Source of the DNA: Candidatus Komeilibacteria bacterium
GTDB lineage: Bacteria; Patescibacteriota; Patescibacteriia; UBA1558; S5-K13
NCBI GenBank assembly: GCA_030591905.1
Contig: JAUVAE010000025.1
Coordinates: forward strand, 1 to 7,922
Direction of reading: 5' to 3'
Length of the DNA: 7,922 nt
The translations under genes and the position numbers were made by a program. The notes under the pieces are model-generated. The model worked only from the letters and a program-made list of their open reading frames with translations, was not told the DNA's origin and ran no database searches. This document shows positions 1 to 5,586 of this stretch, one piece after another. Position 1 is the stretch's first letter. Each line of letters begins with the position of its first letter.

Positions 1-302
1 ACTATATCTTCTATTCTGGCATTTTTAATATTTTTTGTAAAAGCTTCAAGGGTAGAAGTTTTTTCTTTTTCGTCAAATGATCCACCATGATGATCTATTG
101 AAAAGACTGCTATATTTTTTCCAGCTTTAGATCCCTTTGCTAGCCAAATTGTTGATTTTCCTTTCCATGATCCAATTTCTACAATAACGCCGTTTTTATT
201 ACATTTTTTAGCTAAATTATAAAGAAGTTCACCTTCTTCATTTGAGAGCCACCCATCAATTTTACTAGTTATTTCTTGAATTTCTTTTATTTCTGTTTTC
301 AT
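1..302 (-). CDS. Class I SAM-dependent methyltransferase, N-terminal part (cut by window edge)
   Basis: Only the first 100 codons are present; the rest lies left of the window. Residues 38-50 (GVIVEIGSWKGKS) form a clear Rossmann motif I with the acidic-Gly E-I-G signature that binds S-adenosylmethionine. The next strand, residues 65-70 (AVFSID), ends in an Asp that by position would contact the ribose of SAM. The lead-in helix (GWLSNEEGELLYNLAK, residues 17-32) is the type seen in the Methyltransf_24 / cephalosporin-hydroxylase-like group, whose members often sit in glycan or surface-polymer clusters. The substrate cannot be read from this fragment. The ATG at 300-302 is the first Met and places this helix at the N-terminus. 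No Shine-Dalgarno precedes it. It overlaps the end of the upstream 117-residue gene by 38 nt. It is last in the visible run ugd-aspS-unknown-unknown-methyltransferase, so a role in sugar or polymer methylation is possible but inferred. Confidence 0.8.
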   Translation of the reverse strand, partial: MKTEIKEIQEITSKIDGWLSNEEGELLYNLAKKCNKNGVIVEIGSWKGKSTIWLAKGSKAGKNIAVFSIDHHGGSFDEKEKTSTLEAFTKNIKNARIEDI

Positions 303-618
303 ATTTTAATGATTTTTTGTATTTCATTGGTAATTTTTCTTGAGTTCCTAAGAGCTTTTGAGCAATCTTTTTACCATGAGAAGTTAAGAGTATTTTATTA
401 ATAAATGTTTTATACTTTGTTTTTTTACAAAAGGCTACAATTAGATCTCTTTCAATTAAACGGTTTAGACTTTTAATAATTATGTTTTCTATATCTTTGG
501 GTTTACTTTTAATATTTTCATAAAACTTAAAAAATATATTTTTATTAACCCCTCCTCTTTGTTTATATCCTAAAGATTTTTTTAAGATATATTCTTGGAG
601 TTTAGATAATTGATCCAT
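265..618 (-). CDS. Small winged-helix-like basic protein, function unknown
   Basis: A 117-residue protein rich in Lys. Residues 4-16 form a helix. Residues 44-59 (ENIIIKSLNRLIERDL) resemble a recognition helix, residues 60-78 a beta wing, and residues 79-91 (TSHGKKIAQKLLG) a closing helix of the kind that ends many winged-helix DNA-binding proteins. This is a fold guess from pattern, with no family recognised. The last 17 residues are Lys/Arg/Asn-rich low complexity and are encoded where the frame overlaps the following methyltransferase gene. The natural end may therefore be near residue 100 (see findings on the A-run). The gene lies 15 nt after the 83-residue gene, has no visible Shine-Dalgarno before its ATG, and probably shares the aspS transcript. 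It could be a transcription regulator or a nucleic-acid-binding accessory protein. Confidence 0.7.
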   Translation of the reverse strand: MDQLSKLQEYILKKSLGYKQRGGVNKNIFFKFYENIKSKPKDIENIIIKSLNRLIERDLIVAFCKKTKYKTFINKILLTSHGKKIAQKLLGTQEKLPMKYKKSLKYENRNKRNSRNN

Positions 619-633
619 TTTATTATTTTAATT

Positions 634-885
634 TTATTCTGTTTTTAAATATTTTTTTTCTGTTTCTTTGATTTTTTTTCTTATATTTTCAACATTAAAG
701 TCTTTAATTAAAATCATCATTCCGTTATCCCAACCATAACTATTTCCTGTTTTAAAGAGAATATAATCATTATTTTCGTTTTCTTGAACGCCCAAATAAA
801 CCAGTCCTTCGGCTTCTAAAATTTTTTGGTACTCTTTTTCTTTTGTTGATAATTCCTTTTTTGAAACAGGTTTTTCAAAATTCAT
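634..885 (-). CDS. Small hypothetical protein (83 aa)
   Basis: An unrecognised soluble protein of 83 residues. A charged N-terminal stretch leads into a probable helix (residues 14-26). A central segment rich in beta-type residues and Gly/Asn follows (residues 28-60, including YLGV, DYILF and GYGWD-like turns), then a Lys/Glu-rich helix (residues 64-81). There is no signal peptide, membrane segment or cysteine. The gene starts 8 nt after the aspS stop and ends 15 nt before the next gene, so it is very probably co-transcribed with aspS. The tight spacing and uninterrupted frame support a real gene. No Shine-Dalgarno is visible before the ATG; the upstream bases are only A and T. Function cannot be inferred. 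Confidence 0.65.
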   Translation of the reverse strand: MNFEKPVSKKELSTKEKEYQKILEAEGLVYLGVQENENNDYILFKTGNSYGWDNGMMILIKDFNVENIRKKIKETEKKYLKTE

Positions 886-893
886 ATATTTTA

Positions 894-2330
894 TTATTTT
901 ATTTCTATTCCCAATTCTTTTAATTGTTCTTTACTAACCTCTGCCGGACTATCCATCATTGGATCATGACCATCAGATGTTAATGGAAAAGCAGTAACTT
1001 CTTTAAGATTTTTTTCTCCCATTAGAATCATTAATAATCTATCTATTCCTAAAGCAATACCTCCATGCGGTGGTACTCCATATTTAAAAGCTTCATAATA
1101 ATGCTCAAATTCTTTTTTTTGTTTGTCATTGAAACCGATTAAATCCCATATTTTTTCTTGGATTTTCATGTCATGAATTCGGATTGCTCCGCCACCAAGT
1201 TCAAAGCCATTTAAAGCTAGATCATGTTGATAGGATTTAACTTTTCCAGGATCTTTCTCTAATAGCTTTAAATCCTCTTCTTGAGGAGCAGTAAACATAT
1301 TATGAGATGGCGCCCATTTTCCTTTGGTACCAATAAATTTTTCTTTATTCCCTTCACCTTGGTCAGGACCTTCGGTATTCTCGGTGAATAAAGGAAAGTT
1401 TATAATCCAAGAAAATGCTAATTCATTTGAATCATTTTTATCTTTTCTCAAATCTGGTTTCTCTGTTCCGTATTTTTTCATTGCTTCTTGATAATCTATT
1501 CTCGGCCAGGGTTTACTAGTAATAGTTTTTTCAGGAAATAATCTTTCTACCATTTCAGTCATCATAGCTTCAACCTTATCTAAAATTTCGGCTTGACTTA
1601 AAAATGACATTTCAATGTCTAGTTGGTAGAATTCTCCAGGACTTCTGTCTGATCGGGCATCTTCATCTCTAAAACAAGGAGCTACTTGAAAGTATTTTTC
1701 AAAGCCAGCAATCATTAATAATTGTTTATATTGTTGAGGGGCTTGTGGTAAAGCAAAAAATTTACCCTTATGGAGTCGAGAAGGGACAATATAATCCCGA
1801 GCTCCTTCCGGAGTTGATTTAGTTAAAATAGGAGTTTGAAATTCGGTAAAATTATCATTAGTTAAAAAATTTCTACAAAAATGTATGACTCGGTGTCGAG
1901 CTTTAATATTCTGAGCCATTCTTTCATGACGTAAATCCAAATAACGATATTTTAATCTTAATTCCTCGTTAGCTTGTCGCTCTTCATTTTCAATTTCAAA
2001 AGGAGGCGTTTCTGATTCAGATAATATTTTTAGATCTTTGGCTAAAATTTCAATTTGACCAGTTAGTTGATCTTTTCGAATTTGTTTTTCAGAGCGAGCT
2101 TGAATAATACCTTGTAGACTAATAACAAATTCAGGTCTAATATTATCTAATAATTCAGCTGATTCTTTAGTCATTTCTGCTGGTACACAAACTACTTGAA
2201 TTATTCCAGTAGAATCTCTTAATTCAATGAAAGCAATTTTTCCCATTCTGCGAAAAACATGAACCCAGCCTTTTAATTTTACTTTTTTGTTAACTTCTAA
2301 GTTAATTGTTTCTTTTATGTAGGTTTTCAT
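894..2330 (-). CDS. aspS: Aspartyl-tRNA synthetase, bacterial type lacking the GAD insertion
   Basis: This cytoplasmic class IIb synthetase attaches aspartate to tRNA-Asp using ATP. The N-terminal OB-fold anticodon-binding domain spans about residues 15-105 (GWVHVFRRMGKIAFIELRD). Motif 1 follows at about 148-180, ending TPILTKSTPEGARDY. The aspartate-specific segment is QAPQQYKQLLM (196-206). Motif 2 carries FRDEDARSDR (220-229) and QLDIEMSF. FELGGGAIRIH (376-386) comes next, then motif 3, PPHGGIALGIDRLLM (420-434), with its class II Arg. The protein has 478 residues against roughly 590 for typical bacterial AspRS. The shortfall falls between motifs 2 and 3 near residue 300, where the family normally carries the GAD domain of over 100 residues. 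The lysine-rich junction there reads straight into FSWIINFPLF. The ATG start is 35 nt after ugd and lacks a Shine-Dalgarno. Whether it is strictly tRNA-Asp specific is not readable, but asnS nearby makes a non-discriminating role less necessary. Confidence 0.96.
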   Translation of the reverse strand: MKTYIKETINLEVNKKVKLKGWVHVFRRMGKIAFIELRDSTGIIQVVCVPAEMTKESAELLDNIRPEFVISLQGIIQARSEKQIRKDQLTGQIEILAKDLKILSESETPPFEIENEERQANEELRLKYRYLDLRHERMAQNIKARHRVIHFCRNFLTNDNFTEFQTPILTKSTPEGARDYIVPSRLHKGKFFALPQAPQQYKQLLMIAGFEKYFQVAPCFRDEDARSDRSPGEFYQLDIEMSFLSQAEILDKVEAMMTEMVERLFPEKTITSKPWPRIDYQEAMKKYGTEKPDLRKDKNDSNELAFSWIINFPLFTENTEGPDQGEGNKEKFIGTKGKWAPSHNMFTAPQEEDLKLLEKDPGKVKSYQHDLALNGFELGGGAIRIHDMKIQEKIWDLIGFNDKQKKEFEHYYEAFKYGVPPHGGIALGIDRLLMILMGEKNLKEVTAFPLTSDGHDPMMDSPAEVSKEQLKELGIEIK

Positions 2331-2365
2331 TCTGTTAAATATTAATTATTATTTTTCAATTTGTT

Positions 2366-3670
2366 TTAAGGGCGGCCAATAGAAAGATAATTAAATCCTA
2401 GCTCTCTTATTTCTTGAGGATTGTAGACATTACGGCAATCAATTAAATTAGCCTGTTTCATAGAGTTTTTCACTTTTTCCATATCAATTTCTTTAAAAAC
2501 ATTCCACTCAGTAACTAATATTAATAAATCAATATTTTCAGCAACTTCATAAGCATTTTGACAATATTTTATATTTTTAATTTCTTTTTGAGCATTTTTT
2601 ATAGCTTCTGGGTCAAAGGCTTTAACCTTAGCTCCTTGTTTCAATAGGTCATCAATAATTATTTTAGAAGGGGCTTCACGAATATCATCAGTATTAGGTT
2701 TAAAAGAAAGTCCCCAAATACCAATAGTTTTATTTTTTAAATCAGGAAAAATCTGGTTTATTTTTTTAATAATTGATTTTTTTTGTCTTTTATTTACATT
2801 TTCAATAGCATTCATAATTTCACAATCAAGATTATTTTGATTCATTTCATAGATTAAAGCTTGAACATCCTTAGGGAAACAAGCTCCACCATAACCACAG
2901 CCAGCTTGTAAAAACCGAGGTCCAATTCTATCATCTAAACCAATGCCCCGAGCTATTTCTTTAATATTAGCACCTGTTTTTTCAGCATAATGAGAAAGTT
3001 CATTTACGAAAGATATTTTACTAGCTAACATGGCATTAGCAGCATATTTAATTGTTTCTGAAGTAGTAGTATCAGTGAACATTATTGGTTTATCAGTTCG
3101 TGCTAAAGCATCATATATTTTTAACATTATTTTTTTAGCTTTTTTATCATCTTTTTCAATTCCGATTACTATTCTATCGGGCATTAAAAAGTCTTTGACA
3201 GCCGAGCCTTCTCTTAAAAATTCTGGATTGGAGACTATACTGAATTTGATTTCCTTATTTATTTTTTCAATAGTTTTTCTTACCTTTTGAGCAGTTAAAG
3301 GAGGGACAGTGCTTTTATCAACAATTATTTTATATTCTTTCATATTTTGTCCAATTACTTCAGCTACTTTGAAAACCGCTGAAAGATCTGCTTGACCATT
3401 TGGAGATTGAGGTGTGCCGACAGCAATAAAAATTATTGGACTAAAATTAATACCCTCAATAGCGTTTAAACTGAATTGTAGTCTTCCTTGTTTAGTATTT
3501 CTTTTAATTAACTCAGATAATCCAGGTTCATAAAAAGGAACTTCACCTTTGTTTAGTTTTTTTATTTTTTCTTTATCAATATCAATACATAAAACATCAT
3601 GACCTAGATCAGCCATACAAGCTCCTTGAACTAATCCTACATATCCAGTACCGAAGATAGTAATCTTCAT
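2366..3670 (-). CDS. ugd: UDP-glucose 6-dehydrogenase (UDP-glucose/GDP-mannose dehydrogenase family)
   Basis: It oxidises UDP-glucose to UDP-glucuronate in two NAD-dependent steps, supplying a uronic acid donor for surface glycans. The N-terminal Rossmann domain has the NAD motif FGTGYVG (residues 6-12) and an acidic pair after strand 2 (IDID, 29-32). Family signatures in order are VGTPQSPNG (84-92), KSTVPP (119-124), SNPEFLREGSAV (147-158), the central helix ETIKYAANAMLASKISFVNE (205-224), and the active-site loop CGYGGACFPKD (258-268) with catalytic Cys264 and Lys267. The C-terminal nucleotide-sugar-binding domain starts with GIWGLSFKPNTDDIREAPS (317-335). At 434 residues the length is normal and no key residue is missing. 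GDP-mannose dehydrogenase is the main alternative, since the two cannot be split with certainty by motif alone. It starts after the palindromic element that follows asnS and probably heads the operon running through aspS to the methyltransferase. Confidence 0.93.
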   Translation of the reverse strand: MKITIFGTGYVGLVQGACMADLGHDVLCIDIDKEKIKKLNKGEVPFYEPGLSELIKRNTKQGRLQFSLNAIEGINFSPIIFIAVGTPQSPNGQADLSAVFKVAEVIGQNMKEYKIIVDKSTVPPLTAQKVRKTIEKINKEIKFSIVSNPEFLREGSAVKDFLMPDRIVIGIEKDDKKAKKIMLKIYDALARTDKPIMFTDTTTSETIKYAANAMLASKISFVNELSHYAEKTGANIKEIARGIGLDDRIGPRFLQAGCGYGGACFPKDVQALIYEMNQNNLDCEIMNAIENVNKRQKKSIIKKINQIFPDLKNKTIGIWGLSFKPNTDDIREAPSKIIIDDLLKQGAKVKAFDPEAIKNAQKEIKNIKYCQNAYEVAENIDLLILVTEWNVFKEIDMEKVKNSMKQANLIDCRNVYNPQEIRELGFNYLSIGRP

Positions 3671-3698
3671 AATTTTAAATTATTAATTTTAAATTTTA

Positions 3699-3811
3699 AC
3701 CTCTATCCCTGTCTCCCTTTCTCCTAGTCAGGAGAAAGGGACTATATACTCGTTTAGTTCTCATTTCCCTCTCCTGACTAGGAGAGGGATGTCCGAAGGA
3801 CAGGGAGAGGT
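3699..3811. repeat. Two-armed palindromic repeat (REPIN/BIME or MITE-like) between asnS and ugd
   Basis: The left arm (3699-3741) and right arm (3766-3811) are inverted copies of one unit around a 24-nt centre. Each arm holds its own hairpin: CCCTTTCTCCT/AGGAGAAAGGG (3715-3725 with 3730-3740, loop AGTC) and TCCCTCTCCT/AGGAGAGGGA (3766-3775 with 3780-3789, loop GACT). The right arm has a third small hairpin, TGTCC-GAA-GGACA (3790-3802), absent from the left. The ends pair as ACCTC+TCCCTGTC (3699-3703, 3706-3713) with GACAGGGAGAGGT (3799-3811), leaving a 2-nt bulge. The octamer AATTTTAA flanks both sides (3692-3699 and 3813-3820), a possible target duplication, though the local A+T bias weakens this. 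The GC-rich element stands out from its AT-rich surroundings. In the minus-strand transcript it could act as a terminator or processing structure between asnS and ugd. Confidence 0.75.
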
Positions 3812-3816
3812 GAATT

Positions 3817-5109
3817 TTAAGGTGTTAAACGGTTAATCATCCGAGGGAATGGGATTGTTTCTCGAATATGGTGAACTCCGCAAATCCAACCAGTTAATCT
3901 TTCTAAGCCATAACCGAATCCTGAATGAGCTACACTGCCATATTTTCTTAAATCTAAATACCATTGGAAATCTTTCATTGGTAGTTTTTCTTTTTCTATT
4001 CTAGTTTTTAAAATTTTATAATCGTCCTCTCTTTGTGAGCCACCAATTAGTTCACCATGACCTTCAGTAGCAATTAAATCTGAACCTAAAACTAAATTTT
4101 CATTTTCAGGATCACGTTTCATATAAAAAGCTTTTATATTTTTAGGCCATTTTTCAACAAAAACAGGTAGTTCACTGTTTTTAGTAATCAAAGTTTCGTC
4201 TTCTGCTCCTAAATCATCTTCTAAAGTTATCTTTGAACCATTTTTCTGTAAAAATTCAACAGCTTCAGCATGAGTCATTCGTTTGAAAGGAGCTTTAATC
4301 TTTTTTAATTTATTAATATCTCTTTCTAAAATTTCTAATTCTTGAGAACAGTACTTTAAAACATCTTGAACAATATAAGATATTAGATTTTCTTGAATTT
4401 CCATATTTTGCTGATGGTTACAAAAAGCCATTTCCGCATCCATCATCCAAAATTCAGTTAAATGTCTTCTAGTTTTAGATTTTTCGGCTCTAAATGTAGG
4501 GCCAAAATCAAAAACTCGGCCGTGAGCCATAATAGCAGCTTCAATGTATAATTGGCCGGATTGGGATAGATAAGCCTTTCCCATATCAAAATAGTCAACT
4601 CCGAAAAGAGTTGTAGTTCCTTCACAGGCATTGGGAGTTAAAATGGGAGAATCAATTTTAATGAAATGTTCTTGATGAAAAAAATCATAAGTGGCTTGAA
4701 TGATTCTATCTCGTACTCTTTGAATTGCCCATTGTTTTTTTGATCTTAACCATAAATGTCTATTATCTAATAAGAAGGCCTCCCCGTGATCTTTATTAGA
4801 GATAGGATATTCTTCAGCTATTTGAAGTAATTTTAAATTATTAACTTGAATTTCATATTCCTCTTTTTTGGGATGTTTAGAAACTTTTCCTTCTAATTCA
4901 ATGGAAGTTTCTTGAGTAATTTTTTCACATTCATCCCATAATTTTTTATCAATATCATTTTTGGAGACAATAGCTTGAATAAATCCAGAACCATCTCTAA
5001 TTTGTAGGAAATATAAAGAACCAGAAGATCTAAAATTATGTATCCAACCCTCTATTTTTACTTCTTGATCTAAATATTTATCTATATCAGATATAAATAC
5101 TTTTTTCAT
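3817..5109 (-). CDS. asnS: Asparaginyl-tRNA synthetase
   Basis: This cytoplasmic class IIb synthetase charges tRNA-Asn directly with asparagine, so the cell need not rely only on the Asp-tRNA-Asn/GatCAB route. The OB-fold anticodon-binding domain is at about residues 15-100 (GWIHNFRSSGSLYFLQIRDGSG). The core has DSPILTP (153-159, end of motif 1), the AsnRS-specific EGTTTLF (163-169) and LSQSGQLYIEA (181-191), and motif 2 FGPTFRAEKSKTRRHLTEF (202-220). GGSQRE (356-361) and WYLDLRKYGSVAHSGFG (383-399) follow, then motif 3 GYGLERL (399-405) and IPFPR near the end. The 430-residue length is normal for the family and all motifs are intact. An in-frame TAG lies between the upstream AAAGGAG and the ATG, so the start at 5109 is the first usable one. 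It has its own promoter and leader hairpin and is divergent from the coiled-coil gene. Downstream lies the palindromic element, then ugd. Confidence 0.97.
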   Translation of the reverse strand: MKKVFISDIDKYLDQEVKIEGWIHNFRSSGSLYFLQIRDGSGFIQAIVSKNDIDKKLWDECEKITQETSIELEGKVSKHPKKEEYEIQVNNLKLLQIAEEYPISNKDHGEAFLLDNRHLWLRSKKQWAIQRVRDRIIQATYDFFHQEHFIKIDSPILTPNACEGTTTLFGVDYFDMGKAYLSQSGQLYIEAAIMAHGRVFDFGPTFRAEKSKTRRHLTEFWMMDAEMAFCNHQQNMEIQENLISYIVQDVLKYCSQELEILERDINKLKKIKAPFKRMTHAEAVEFLQKNGSKITLEDDLGAEDETLITKNSELPVFVEKWPKNIKAFYMKRDPENENLVLGSDLIATEGHGELIGGSQREDDYKILKTRIEKEKLPMKDFQWYLDLRKYGSVAHSGFGYGLERLTGWICGVHHIRETIPFPRMINRLTP

Positions 5110-5139
5110 GTTTTCTTTATTAAGAATTAACTAAAAATA

Positions 5140-5160
5140 CTAAATTCTCCTTTAATTTAG
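5140..5160 (-). promoter_or_regulatory. asnS leader hairpin with a Shine-Dalgarno-like loop
   Basis: On the minus strand CTAAATT (5160-5154) pairs perfectly with AATTTAG (5146-5140), a 7-bp A/U-rich stem closing the 7-nt loop AAAGGAG (5153-5147). With the promoter at 5169-5196, transcription should start near 5162, so the hairpin would sit at the extreme 5' end of the asnS mRNA. The loop matches the anti-Shine-Dalgarno but lies 37 nt before the asnS ATG, too far for normal initiation. No start codon follows at a usable distance. It may stabilise the 5' end, act as a ribosome standby site, or be chance in an AT-rich stretch. Confidence 0.4.
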
Positions 5161-5168
5161 CTGTTTTA

Positions 5169-5196
5169 ATTATAATATATTGGTTGAAAGTTGCAA
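5169..5196 (-). promoter_or_regulatory. Sigma70-type promoter of asnS
   Basis: On the minus strand, -35 TTGCAA (5196-5191, four of six consensus bases) is followed by a 16-nt spacer and a perfect -10 TATAAT (5174-5169). The expected start near 5162 leaves a leader of about 50 nt before the asnS ATG. It lies back to back with the plus-strand promoter at 5208-5236, with 11 nt between them. Confidence 0.65.
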
Positions 5197-5207
5197 GTTT
5201 AAGGGTA

Positions 5208-5236
5208 TTGACTTATTTGAATATTTTTGGTAATAT
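5208..5236 (+). promoter_or_regulatory. Sigma70-type promoter of the coiled-coil gene
   Basis: -35 TTGACT (5208-5213, five of six consensus) is followed by an exact 17-nt spacer and -10 TAATAT (5231-5236, four of six). A TG dinucleotide in the extended -10 position (TGG before the hexamer) adds support. The start would be near 5243, giving a leader of only about 25 nt that contains the Shine-Dalgarno. Confidence 0.65.
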
Positions 5237-5256
5237 AAAATATTAAATAAATCTAT

Positions 5257-5261
5257 GGAGG
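5257..5261 (+). promoter_or_regulatory. Shine-Dalgarno that fixes the coiled-coil gene start
   Basis: GGAGG ends 5 nt before the ATG at 5267-5269, ideal spacing. An earlier in-frame ATG at 5255 overlaps this GGAGG and has no ribosome site of its own, so 5267 is the likelier start. It is the only well-placed, strong Shine-Dalgarno found before any gene in the window. Confidence 0.8.
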
Positions 5262-5266
5262 ATATT

Positions 5267-5482
5267 ATGAAAAATGAAAGGTTATTGAAAAAAATGCAAG
5301 ATAAGTTATTGAAAAAACGACAAGAACATGAAGTAGAAAGAGAATGTTATTTAGACTTAAGAAATAACTCTCGTAAATCTCCTGGAGAATGGACCGCTCA
5401 AGATAAAGCACAAGATGCTTGTCGGGAATTGGAAAGAGAAATAAAAGAATTGGAAAAGCAGATTTCTGAATTAGAAAAATAA
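5267..5482 (+). CDS. Small charged coiled-coil protein (71 aa), function unknown
   Basis: A 71-residue, strongly hydrophilic and mostly helical protein. Residues 1-30 are Lys/Glu-rich (LLKKMQDKLLKKRQEHEVERE). A short break with Asn, Ser, Pro and Gly (residues 33-41) follows, then an Ala/Asp segment with a Cys (residue 51) and a C-terminal run, CRELEREIKELEKQISELEK, with Leu/Ile in heptad spacing. Two helices joined by a turn, a helical hairpin or dimerising coiled coil, is the likely shape. There is no signal peptide or membrane segment. The gene stands alone on the plus strand with its own promoter, a strong ribosome site and an intrinsic-type terminator 18 nt after the stop, so it is a monocistronic unit that may be well expressed. 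The start at 5267 is chosen over 5255 because GGAGG overlaps the earlier ATG. No family recognised. Confidence 0.75.
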   Translation: MKNERLLKKMQDKLLKKRQEHEVERECYLDLRNNSRKSPGEWTAQDKAQDACRELEREIKELEKQISELEK

Positions 5483-5499
5483 AAATCAGAATAAAAGAT

Positions 5500-5528
5500 A
5501 AGCGACTCTGTAAATGAGCCGCTTTTTT
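5500..5528 (+). terminator. Intrinsic terminator of the coiled-coil gene, possibly bidirectional
   Basis: AAGCG-A-CTC (5500-5508) pairs with GAG-C-CGCTT (5516-5524) around loop TGTAAAT, with one A/C mismatch, and a T-run continues to 5528. It lies 17 nt after the stop. Read on the minus strand the mismatch becomes a G-U pair, so the stem is fully paired there and is followed by a looser T-rich stretch. It could therefore also end rodA transcripts. Confidence 0.75.
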
Positions 5529-5542
5529 ATTTAGGAGTTAAT

Positions 5543-5580
5543 TCGAAACCCGGTTTTTGAATTCCAAAACCGGGTTTCGA
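5543..5580. repeat. Perfect 15-bp inverted repeat downstream of rodA
   Basis: TCGAAACCCGGTTTT (5543-5557) and AAAACCGGGTTTCGA (5566-5580) are exact reverse complements around the 8-nt loop TGAATTCC. The stem begins 6 nt past the rodA stop. Neither strand has a T-run directly after it, so it is not a textbook terminator. It would make a very stable RNA 3' hairpin for rodA mRNA, or could be a dispersed palindromic repeat. The coding gap 5483-5586 holds only this and the terminator. Confidence 0.8.
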
Positions 5581-5586
5581 GTAAGT

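Noticed and set aside
3030..3290. Open frame of 86 codons on the plus strand inside ugd
   Set aside because: It lies wholly opposite a gene with intact family motifs. Its hydrophobic composition is what the complement of an AT-rich gene yields, and no promoter or ribosome site precedes it.
3671..3698. Tandem AATTTTAA/TTAAT motifs before ugd as an operator or promoter
   Set aside because: The stretch is only A and T and such words recur by chance. No -35/-10 pair with sound spacing could be set.
5110..5207. T-box or amino-acid-responsive riboswitch in the asnS leader
   Set aside because: The leader is only about 50 nt with one short stem. There is no T-box sequence, specifier loop or terminator/antiterminator pair.
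5255..5266. Upstream ATG giving a coiled-coil protein four residues longer
   Set aside because: This ATG overlaps the GGAGG that serves the ATG at 5267, and nothing upstream of it resembles a ribosome site.
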